Source: Nanchangia anserum
GTDB lineage: Bacteria; Actinomycetota; Actinomycetes; Actinomycetales; Actinomycetaceae
Assembly: GCF_015240065.1 (NCBI RefSeq)
Contig: NZ_CP060506.1
Coordinates: forward strand, 1,798,001-1,862,000
DNA: 64,000 nucleotides
Direction of reading: 5' to 3'
Position 1 is the stretch's first letter. Every line of letters begins with the position of its first letter. A program made the translations under genes and the position numbers. This document shows, piece by piece, positions 57,681 through 64,000 of the stretch. Under the pieces are notes generated by a model. That model was not told the DNA's origin, ran no database searches, and worked only from the letters and a program-made list of their open reading frames with translations.

Positions 57681-58808
57681 CTAGAAGAACCGAATGGGCA
57701 TGAGGAGGTAGCGCATCTCCTGCGAGTCATCCTCGCCGGGGGCCTCCTGGCCGGTGATGACGACCGGCTTCGTCCCCTCGGTGTAGGACAGGCGCGCATA
57801 CGGCTGGTTGAGGGCCGTCAACCCGTCAAGGAGATAGCTGGGGTTAAAGGCCGACTGAATCGGCTCGCCGCGGTAGGCGCACCCGTGCTTTTCGCTGGCC
57901 TCGGCATCGTCGCTGCGTCCGGCCTCGAGCTCGACCTGGTCGCCGGCGAAGGTGAGGCGGACAGGGGCGGAGCGCTCGGCGACGAGGGCGACGCGGCTGA
58001 CGGCCGAGATGAGTTCTTGGCGGTCGATGACGGCCGTCGCCTCGGCGACCTCGGGGAACAGCTTGGCGACCGGCGGGTAATCGCCGTCGGTGAGCTGTGA
58101 CGTCATGCGCCGGCCCGTCTGCTCCATGCCGATGATCTTCGGCGCCCCATCGGCCGTCGCCAGCGAGATCGCGGCGTCTCCGGCGTTGTTCAGCGACTTC
58201 GTCATGTCCTGTAGCGTCTTGGACTTGACGATGGCGGTCATCGAAATCTCGGGGTCCTCGGGCTGCCACTCCAGGGTGCGCACGGCCAGGCGATAGCGGT
58301 CGGTGGCCATCAGCGTCAGCTGGTCACCGGAAAACTCCAGGTGGATCGTCGTCAGCAGGGGCAGCGTATCGTCGCGGGCTGCGGCACGGGCGACCTGGGA
58401 GACGGCCTGCGCCAGCTTCGCCGAGTCAGCGTGACCGATGAGGGCGGGCATCGTCGGCAACTGCGGATAGGAGTCCATGGCCATCGAGGCCAGCGTGAAG
58501 TGGGCGGCACCGCAGGCGATGGTGACCTTCGCGCCGTCGAGGGCGACGTCAACCGGCTGGTCCGGCAGGGACTTGCAGATGTCGGCCAACAGGCGCCCCG
58601 AGACGAGGACCTCGCCGGGGACGTCCACGTCGGCCTCGACGTGGCTGGTCGCGGAGACCTCGTAGTCGAAGCTGGACAGCGTGAGTTGGCCGTCTTCGGC
58701 GACCAGCCGCACACCGGCGAGAACGGCGATAGCCGGTCGCTGCGGCAGCGTACGCGCGGTCCAGGTCACGGCATCGGCCAGGGCGGCCCGGTCTACGCGA
58801 AACTTCAC
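57681..58808 (-). CDS. dnaN: DNA polymerase III beta sliding clamp
   Basis: The ring-shaped processivity clamp; 375 residues in three repeated domains. The start is the GTG at 58808 (product KFRVDRAALADAVTW), with AAAGGGGAC upstream; an extended reading to 58871 has no ribosome-binding site. The C-terminus YLLMPIRFF (last residues) matches the clamp end. The usual actinobacterial neighbour dnaA is missing upstream; a GNAT gene takes that place. No DnaA-box cluster was seen in the 81-base gap. Confidence 0.96.
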   Translation of the reverse strand: MKFRVDRAALADAVTWTARTLPQRPAIAVLAGVRLVAEDGQLTLSSFDYEVSATSHVEADVDVPGEVLVSGRLLADICKSLPDQPVDVALDGAKVTIACGAAHFTLASMAMDSYPQLPTMPALIGHADSAKLAQAVSQVARAAARDDTLPLLTTIHLEFSGDQLTLMATDRYRLAVRTLEWQPEDPEISMTAIVKSKTLQDMTKSLNNAGDAAISLATADGAPKIIGMEQTGRRMTSQLTDGDYPPVAKLFPEVAEATAVIDRQELISAVSRVALVAERSAPVRLTFAGDQVELEAGRSDDAEASEKHGCAYRGEPIQSAFNPSYLLDGLTALNQPYARLSYTEGTKPVVITGQEAPGEDDSQEMRYLLMPIRFF

Positions 58809-58889
58809 TTTGTCCCCTTTCACCACAGACAGTGCACGGTTAATCCTACCCGCATCGGCGCGCCTTCTCACCCGGCCTGGGATTGTGCG

Positions 58890-59375
58890 CTAAAGAGGGG
58901 TCACGCCCAGCGTGCGGGCGAGAACGCGTTGGCGTCCCCACGGGCCCAGCCGGGCAAATCCCGTGTCGCGGAAGCCGCAGTCGAGGTAGAGGCGGTGAGC
59001 TCCCCAATTCGCCACAGACACGAGCAGCAACACGCGCGGGCTGGTCGGATAGTGGGCGCACAGAAACGGCTCGAGGGCCGTACTCAGCATCTCGCGAGCG
59101 ATTCCTCGACGACGCCGCGAGCGGGCCACCGCGAGCATGCGCAGCAACACATCGGCGGGATCGGCCGAGACCTCACTGATAGAGGGACCCGTCTCCACGG
59201 CGAAATACCCGGCGACGCCCTCGTCATCGCGAATGGCCACCGCCTTCATGTGGGGATTGGCGTCGACGGACGCGAGCAGCGACTGCGGTGGAGTCGTAAA
59301 CCGAGCGGCGGGCACGTCAAGGGCCGCGAGGGCACGGCGATCCTCGGCGCTCTCGGCGAAGCTCAGACTAACCAT
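58890..59375 (-). CDS. GNAT-family N-acetyltransferase
   Basis: A 161-residue acetyltransferase. The acetyl-CoA-binding motif is ARSRRRRGIAREML (Q/R-x-x-G-x-G/A form), followed by the helix-strand pattern LLLVSVANWGAHRLYLDCGF typical of the GNAT C-terminal part. AAGGAG precedes the ATG. The acceptor substrate is unknown. It faces away from murT, across 114 bases. Confidence 0.82.
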   Translation of the reverse strand: MVSLSFAESAEDRRALAALDVPAARFTTPPQSLLASVDANPHMKAVAIRDDEGVAGYFAVETGPSISEVSADPADVLLRMLAVARSRRRRGIAREMLSTALEPFLCAHYPTSPRVLLLVSVANWGAHRLYLDCGFRDTGFARLGPWGRQRVLARTLGVTPL

Positions 59376-59477
59376 GGTGCTCCTTCACGGGGCGGGCAGA
59401 TGCAGCTTAGCGACACAACCGGTGCGCGGCGCGCCATTTCCACGAGGTGGCCTCCCTGCTCAATTGCGGCTACCCCG

Positions 59478-59483
59478 TAGACT
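59478..59483 (+). promoter_or_regulatory. -10 element TAGACT, leaderless start of murT
   Basis: TAGACT is followed by six bases and the GTG at 59490. There is no ribosome-binding site. It should drive murT, gatD and murJ together. Confidence 0.5.
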
Positions 59484-59489
59484 GGCCGC

Positions 59490-60770
59490 GTGAATCGTCA
59501 ACACAGCCAGCGCCCGACGTGGCGCACTCGCCTCGCCGTCGGGGCCGGCAAGGCTGCTGCGCTTGCCTCGCGCGTGAGTGGTCGTGGCTCGGGCGGCATG
59601 ATCGGTGGCACGGTGGCCCGCCGCATCGACCCGGATGTGCTCGCCCATCTGGCCCACGGCCGCCGCGTCGTGCTCGTGACCGGGACGAACGGAAAATCGA
59701 CGACGACGGCCATGGCAGCGGCCGCCGCGCGAGTCGGTGGACCCGTGGCGACGAATGCCAACGGCGACAACATGGATGCCGGTGCGGTCAGTGCCCTCAT
59801 GAGCCGCCCCTCGGCGGTGGCGGTCCTCGAGATCGATGAGATGCACATGGGGCAGGTGGCCGCCGCCTGCGATCCCGAGGTCATCGTCTTGCTCAACCTC
59901 TCGCGCGACCAGCTTGATCGCGTCGGCGAGATCGGGACGGTTGAACGCCATCTGCGGGCGGTCGTCGATGCTCACCCGCGCGCCCACATCATTGCCAACG
60001 CCGACGATCCCCTCATTGCCTCGGCGGCGTGGGATGCCCCGTCGGTAACGTGGGTCAGCGTCGGCGCACCGTGGCGGGCCGATTCTGTCGGCTTCCCTCG
60101 TGGCGGTGGCTCCGTCGTGTGGGAGGGCGAAACCTGGCGCGTACCCAGCACCGAGTACGCGCGCCCGACCCCCGATTTCACCGTCACCGACGACGGACTC
60201 GTCACTCGGGGACGCACCCTGCCGATCCGCCTGGAGGTGCCGGGACGGGCCAACCGCGGAAACGCGGCTCAGGCCGCCCTCGCCGCCCATCACCTCGGCA
60301 TCGACCTAGCCGACGCCCTCGACGCGTGCGCGAGCGTGCGCTCGGTTGCCGGGCGCTACGCCACCTATCGCGTCCGCGAGCGCGAGGTGCACATGTTGCT
60401 GGCGAAGAATCCCGCCGGATGGCAGGAGGCGCTGACGATGATCGACTATTCGACGCCGAGCATCGTCGTCGCCGTCAACGGTCAGGTGGCCGATTCGACG
60501 GACCTGTCGTGGATTTGGGACGTCGACTTTGAGGAGTTTTGTCGCGATAGCGCCGGCAAGCGGGTCGTCGTGACGGGCGAGCGCGGTCTCGATCTGGCGG
60601 TGCGGTTGACGTATGCCGAGTGCGAGGTGACGTTTGCGCCAACGGTCACGGCGGCGCTGGCTCAGTGCGCGCCGGGCCGGGTGGAGTTGCTGGCCAATTA
60701 CACCGCCTTCCGCGATGCTAAGCGCCTCTTTGAGGCCGAGGTGCGCCGCGCGAAGGGGGAGACGAAATGA
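59490..60770 (+). CDS. murT: Lipid II isoglutaminyl synthase subunit MurT, zinc ribbon lost
   Basis: Mur-ligase-like ATP-binding subunit that activates the D-Glu of lipid II for amidation with GatD. The 426-residue protein has the P-loop VTGTNGKSTTT (residues 63-73), VLEIDEMHM and the DUF1727 C-terminal domain (KNPAGWQEALTMI). Canonical MurT carries a Cys4 zinc ribbon (C-P-x-C-G ... W-x-C-x-x-C); here the equivalent residues read F202, G205, V218 and T221, with the surrounding residues kept. So the ribbon appears lost. It overlaps gatD (ATGA). Confidence 0.9.
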   Translation: MNRQHSQRPTWRTRLAVGAGKAAALASRVSGRGSGGMIGGTVARRIDPDVLAHLAHGRRVVLVTGTNGKSTTTAMAAAAARVGGPVATNANGDNMDAGAVSALMSRPSAVAVLEIDEMHMGQVAAACDPEVIVLLNLSRDQLDRVGEIGTVERHLRAVVDAHPRAHIIANADDPLIASAAWDAPSVTWVSVGAPWRADSVGFPRGGGSVVWEGETWRVPSTEYARPTPDFTVTDDGLVTRGRTLPIRLEVPGRANRGNAAQAALAAHHLGIDLADALDACASVRSVAGRYATYRVREREVHMLLAKNPAGWQEALTMIDYSTPSIVVAVNGQVADSTDLSWIWDVDFEEFCRDSAGKRVVVTGERGLDLAVRLTYAECEVTFAPTVTAALAQCAPGRVELLANYTAFRDAKRLFEAEVRRAKGETK

Positions 60771-61504
60771 CCGATCGGTTGACCATTGGCGTCATTGATC
60801 CCGAGGTGCTCGGGACCTACGGCGATACGGGAAATGCCCTCGTCCTCAGCCACCGTGCACGCGCGCGCGGGATCGCCACCGACATCGTCGAGATCCATCT
60901 GGACGAGGCGATTCCGGCCGATCTCGACCTCTACGTCATGGGTGGGGGCGAGGATACGGCGCAGGCGTTGGCGGCGGATCATCTGCGTCGCTGCGCTGAC
61001 TTCACGGCGGCGCTGCGCCGGGGACGGACGTTGTTGGCGATCTGCGCCTCACTACAGATTCTTGGGCGTTCCTATACCGACGCAACGGGACGCGAAGTCG
61101 CCGGCGCCGAGGTTCTCGACATTTCGACGACGCCTCAGGGGCATCGCTCCATCGGCGAGCTCGTCACGGCACCGCTGCTACCCGGTCTCACTCAGCCGCT
61201 GACGGGGTTTGAAAATCACGGCGGCGCGACCCAGCTGGGTCCGGATGCCCGTCCTCTCGGGCGGGTGCTCTCGGGCAGCGGCAACGCGGCCGACCACGAC
61301 GGTGGTGCCGTCGATGGGGCCTGTCAGGGTGGCGTCGTCGCGACCTATATGCACGGCCCGGTGCTCGCCCGCAATGCCGAGCTGGCCGATTATCTGCTGG
61401 CGCGTGCCGTGGGGTGCGAGGTTGGCGATCTGGCCGAGCTAGATATGCCGCTCGTCGACCAGCTGCACGCCGAGCGCGTTCGCGCTGCCGGCGTGAGCGC
61501 CTAG
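60767..61504 (+). CDS. gatD: Lipid II isoglutaminyl synthase subunit GatD
   Basis: Class I glutamine amidotransferase subunit that supplies ammonia to MurT. The 245-residue protein has the nucleophile segment LLAICASLQILG near residue 94, the GFENHGG motif near 147 and the catalytic histidine in YMHGPVLARN near 190. The start overlaps the murT stop. The N-terminal GDTGNALVLSHRARARG agrees with the arginine-containing GatD substrate-binding region. Confidence 0.93.
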   Translation: MTDRLTIGVIDPEVLGTYGDTGNALVLSHRARARGIATDIVEIHLDEAIPADLDLYVMGGGEDTAQALAADHLRRCADFTAALRRGRTLLAICASLQILGRSYTDATGREVAGAEVLDISTTPQGHRSIGELVTAPLLPGLTQPLTGFENHGGATQLGPDARPLGRVLSGSGNAADHDGGAVDGACQGGVVATYMHGPVLARNAELADYLLARAVGCEVGDLAELDMPLVDQLHAERVRAAGVSA

Positions 61505-61517
61505 GAAGGTCTCCGTC

Positions 61518-63305
61518 GTGTTCTCCCGCTCTCGCATGCCCCGTCAGCCCCGGCACGCCCTCGCTAAAGGACAGCCACGTCCCCCGCTCGTTCTCGTTCC
61601 CCTGCCCGATGTCGATTCCACGGGAACGCTGCCGGTTCAGCCGGTGGTGACGCAGCGACCGGCAATTAAGCAGGTCAACGTCGCGCGCGCGTCCGGGATC
61701 ATGGCGGCGGGCACGATGGTCTCGCGCGTGCTCGGGTTCATTCGCACGGCGTTGCTCATCGCGCTCATTGGCGAGATCGGGGCAAACGACGCCTTTAACG
61801 TCGCCAACAACCTGCCGAACACGATCTACAACCTGTTGGCATCCTCGGTGCTCTCGGCGATCCTCGTTCCCCAGATCGTGCGGGCGCTGCATCGGGGCAA
61901 CGACGAGGATTTTATCAACCGGCTCCTCACCCTCTTCACCGTCGCCCTGGCGGGGTTGACGGTGCTGTGCACGGTGGCGGCGCCGGCATTCGTTTACCTT
62001 TATGCCGCGCGCATGGATGCGCAGTGGATTTCCCTGGCGATCGTCTTTGCGTTCTGGTCGCTGCCGCAGATTTTCTTCTACGGCCTCTACTCGCTGTGGG
62101 GGCAGCTGCTCAACGCCAAGGGGTCGTTCGGCCCCTACATGTGGGCGCCCGTCGTCAACAACGTGTGTGCGATCGTCGGCCTGGCCGTATTTTGGAAAAC
62201 GCTTGGGACCTCCAAGGATTGGGCGTCCGATCCGTCGGTGTGGACCGCGGGACCGATCGCGCTGTTGGCGGGGTCGTCGACGGCATCGATCGTCATCCAG
62301 GCCCTCATCCTCCTCATCCCCCTCTATCGCACGGGATTCCGGTTGCGGTTCGTGTGGGGGGTGCGCGGTCACGGGTTGCGCGAGGTGTCACAGGTAGCCG
62401 CGTGGGCCTTCGCCTCCCTCATCGTCGCCCAGGTGTCGTTCCTGTTCGTCACGAACATCGCCGGTGCGGCTAACGGCTATGCCACCTCCACGGGGACGGT
62501 CGTCGCGACGATCACCGCGCACAACACGGCGTTCCAGGTGTTCATGATCCCGCAGTCGACGATCGTCACCTCGGTGACGACGGCGCTGTTCACGTCGATG
62601 TCCGCCCTCGTTGCGGCGAATAAGATTCGCGAGGTTCACGATCAGTTCCTGCGCACCCAGGCCTCTCTGGCTGTCGTCACGGGGTTCTGCGCGGCGGCGC
62701 TCGTCAGCGGGGCCATCCCCGTCATGCAGATCATCATGCCCTCGTCGGATCGCGCCAATATCGCGATCTTCGCCCTTCTGCTCGCCCTCTTCGGGCTGGC
62801 GACTCCGCTGTTCGGCATCTGGGGTCTTGCCCAGCGTCTGCTGTTGGCGTTCGGCGATGCGCGATCGCTGTTTTACCTTCAACTGCCGATGCTCCTCACG
62901 CAGGCGGTCTTCGTCGTCGTCGCGTGGGTCGCCATGGATCCCGCGTGGTGGGTCCCCATGGCATCGCTCGGCGAGGGACTCGTCTACGCGACAGGCCTCG
63001 TCGGGGCGCTCATCATCCTCCAGCGGCGCCTGGCTGAACCGGTCGTGTGGCCGGTCATCGCAGCCCTGTGGCAAACGACGCTGGCCAGCGTCATCGCCGG
63101 ATGCGCGGGCTGGGGTGTTCTCCACCTCGTCGGCCCCTACGCCCCCGAAGGCGCCGGCGTCGCGGGGACGATGATCGGTGCCCTGTGGCGGATCGTCGCG
63201 TGCGGCATCGTCATGGCGATCATTTACCTGGGGATCCTCGCGGTCCTCGGCAATTCCGGACTGGCAAATCTAGCTGGCCCGCTCCGGGCGCGGCTGCGCC
63301 GATAA
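61518..63305 (+). CDS. murJ: Lipid II flippase MurJ, without pseudokinase domain
   Basis: A 595-residue MOP-superfamily flippase with about 14 transmembrane helices. The MurJ N-terminal motif GTMVSRVLGFIRTALL is near residue 66 and DAFNVANNLPNTIYNLLASS follows. It has a 50-residue cytoplasmic N-terminal extension. The GTG at 61518 follows GAAGG 14 bases after the gatD stop, so it belongs to the murT-gatD operon. It ends right after the last helices (LRARLRR), with no cytoplasmic pseudokinase or extracellular domain as in mycobacterial MviN. Confidence 0.93.
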   Translation: MFSRSRMPRQPRHALAKGQPRPPLVLVPLPDVDSTGTLPVQPVVTQRPAIKQVNVARASGIMAAGTMVSRVLGFIRTALLIALIGEIGANDAFNVANNLPNTIYNLLASSVLSAILVPQIVRALHRGNDEDFINRLLTLFTVALAGLTVLCTVAAPAFVYLYAARMDAQWISLAIVFAFWSLPQIFFYGLYSLWGQLLNAKGSFGPYMWAPVVNNVCAIVGLAVFWKTLGTSKDWASDPSVWTAGPIALLAGSSTASIVIQALILLIPLYRTGFRLRFVWGVRGHGLREVSQVAAWAFASLIVAQVSFLFVTNIAGAANGYATSTGTVVATITAHNTAFQVFMIPQSTIVTSVTTALFTSMSALVAANKIREVHDQFLRTQASLAVVTGFCAAALVSGAIPVMQIIMPSSDRANIAIFALLLALFGLATPLFGIWGLAQRLLLAFGDARSLFYLQLPMLLTQAVFVVVAWVAMDPAWWVPMASLGEGLVYATGLVGALIILQRRLAEPVVWPVIAALWQTTLASVIAGCAGWGVLHLVGPYAPEGAGVAGTMIGALWRIVACGIVMAIIYLGILAVLGNSGLANLAGPLRARLRR

Positions 63306-63333
63306 CACTCGGGAGCCACTCAGGTGCATCGGC

Positions 63334-63339
63334 TAGGCT
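63334..63339 (+). promoter_or_regulatory. -10 element TAGGCT, leaderless start of the YwiC-like gene
   Basis: TAGGCT is followed by six bases and the GTG at 63346. This spacing is the reason for choosing that start. Confidence 0.45.
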
Positions 63340-63345
63340 GACCGA

Positions 63346-64000
63346 GTGCGACGACGGGAATCATCTTCACAGGAGGCACCACGCCGCGGCTCTCTGCCTC
63401 GGCGAACGCCGCTGGCCCAACGTCTGACCATGCCCGGATACACCCCGGCATCGGAGTCGCCGGGCGCGGGAGTGACGGCGACGCCGCACACGGGATCCCT
63501 GCCCCGCATCGATCCCAACGAGGTTCCCGTCTCCCTGGCGTCGACGGGACGCATCGAAGCCGTCCGCAGCCCCCTGACCTCCCATAAGACGACGTCGTCG
63601 GGGTCGCTCCCGAAGGTGCGCACGCGAGCCCGCGCAAAATCGACGAGGGCCGGCTGGATCCCCGATCAGCATGGCGCGTGGGCCATGATGCTCGTGCCGT
63701 TTTGGTGCGGAGTCGCGTGGTCGCACATGCGAGCGGCGACGCTGGCGCTGTTCGCCCTGTGGTTTGTCGGCTATTTCTGCTTCTATTCGACGAGTCTGTG
63801 GATTCGCTCGGGTCGGCGCGAACGCTACTGGCCGCCGGTACGCACCTACGGAATCGTCACCCTCATCCTCGGGGCGATCACCGTCCTCGTCGCCCCGCCG
63901 GTCCTCGAGTGGGCTATCGCCTTTGCTCCGCTGGTCGCCATCATGGCGTGGCAATCGTGGCGTAAGCGCGAGCGCTCCCTGCTCGCGCGCACGTCAACGA
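63346..64000 (+). CDS. YwiC-like membrane protein, 3' partial
   Basis: Runs open to the window end (218 codons seen). After a hydrophilic N-terminal region of about 110 residues comes GWIPDQHGAWAMMLVPFW, the hallmark of the YwiC-like family, followed by at least four hydrophobic segments (ATLALFALWFVGYFCFY, TLILGAITVLVAPPVL). The function is unknown; members have been linked to anaerobic respiration genes in Bacillus. An in-frame ATG at 63430 is an alternative start, but the GTG at 63346 has the TAGGCT-six-base spacing. Confidence 0.72.
   Translation, partial: MRRRESSSQEAPRRGSLPRRTPLAQRLTMPGYTPASESPGAGVTATPHTGSLPRIDPNEVPVSLASTGRIEAVRSPLTSHKTTSSGSLPKVRTRARAKSTRAGWIPDQHGAWAMMLVPFWCGVAWSHMRAATLALFALWFVGYFCFYSTSLWIRSGRRERYWPPVRTYGIVTLILGAITVLVAPPVLEWAIAFAPLVAIMAWQSWRKRERSLLARTST

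Noticed and set aside
58809-58889. Replication origin or DnaA-box cluster upstream of dnaN
   Set aside because: The gap is 81 bases and contains no TTATCCACA-type boxes; there is also no dnaA.

Overview
The window is 64 kb of GC-rich, gene-dense chromosome from an actinobacterium. The evidence is a giant type I fatty acid synthase with a separate AcpS, a WhiB protein, MurT/GatD, DciA beside RecF, a DUF4244/TadE pilus locus, and promoters of the form TAGNNT placed six bases before the start codon. The oxygen-independent ribonucleotide reductase NrdDG and the overall gene set suggest a facultative or anaerobic member of the Actinomycetaceae (Actinomyces/Schaalia-like). The family is an inference; the phylum is secure. 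I saw no prophage, insertion sequence, CRISPR array or rRNA operon, and no stretch longer than 300 bases without a gene.

Layout. 1-11.4 kb: lipid block (acyl-CoA carboxylase beta subunit, FAS-I, AcpS, biotin transporter BioY). 11.5-17 kb: crp, ridA, DUF4177, whiB4, ponA2 and a metallophosphoesterase, in the order known from Mycobacterium tuberculosis Rv3676-Rv3683, then tRNA-Pro(CGG). 17-21.9 kb: uridine kinase, PPK2, nicotinamidase-like hydrolase, carboxylesterase, DUF808. 21.9-25.7 kb: xylose block (xylB, xylA, divergent ROK regulator). 25.7-34.4 kb: SRAP protein, then CCA transferase, Nudix, DUF6049, a stand-alone pseudokinase, trxB and two thioredoxins, matching the oriC-flanking Rv3907c-Rv3914 order but without MurJ. 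34.4-40.7 kb: methyltransferase, vLRR membrane protein, nrdG/nrdD with two NrdR boxes, PAP2 phosphatase. 40.8-49 kb: MrfA-like helicase, DUF1846, Tad pilus locus in two converging halves. 49-55.6 kb: membrane proteins, an alpha/beta hydrolase without its nucleophile, nth, an ABC exporter and a methyltransferase. 55.8-58.8 kb: dciA, recF and dnaN, without dnaA or gyrB. 58.9-64 kb: GNAT, murT, gatD, murJ, and a YwiC-like membrane protein cut by the window end.

How the genes work together. The first block makes malonyl-CoA, assembles and activates FAS-I and imports the biotin the carboxylase needs. MurT/GatD amidates lipid II, MurJ flips it and PonA2 polymerises it; the lone pseudokinase is the likely regulatory partner that mycobacteria fuse to MurJ. 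Crp and WhiB4 suggest redox and energy sensing, TrxB with two thioredoxins supplies reducing power, and NrdDG makes deoxynucleotides without oxygen.

Sequence quality. About 18 frameshifts interrupt otherwise conserved genes (accD, fas, bioY, esterase, methyltransferase, nrdD, several tad genes, one membrane protein). At least six look like one missing base in a short C or G run. I read most as sequencing or assembly errors and annotate whole genes across them. No wholly new system was identified; the best leads are the MurJ/pseudokinase split, the Tad locus with its repeated dyads, the MurT zinc-ribbon loss and the nucleophile-less hydrolase.
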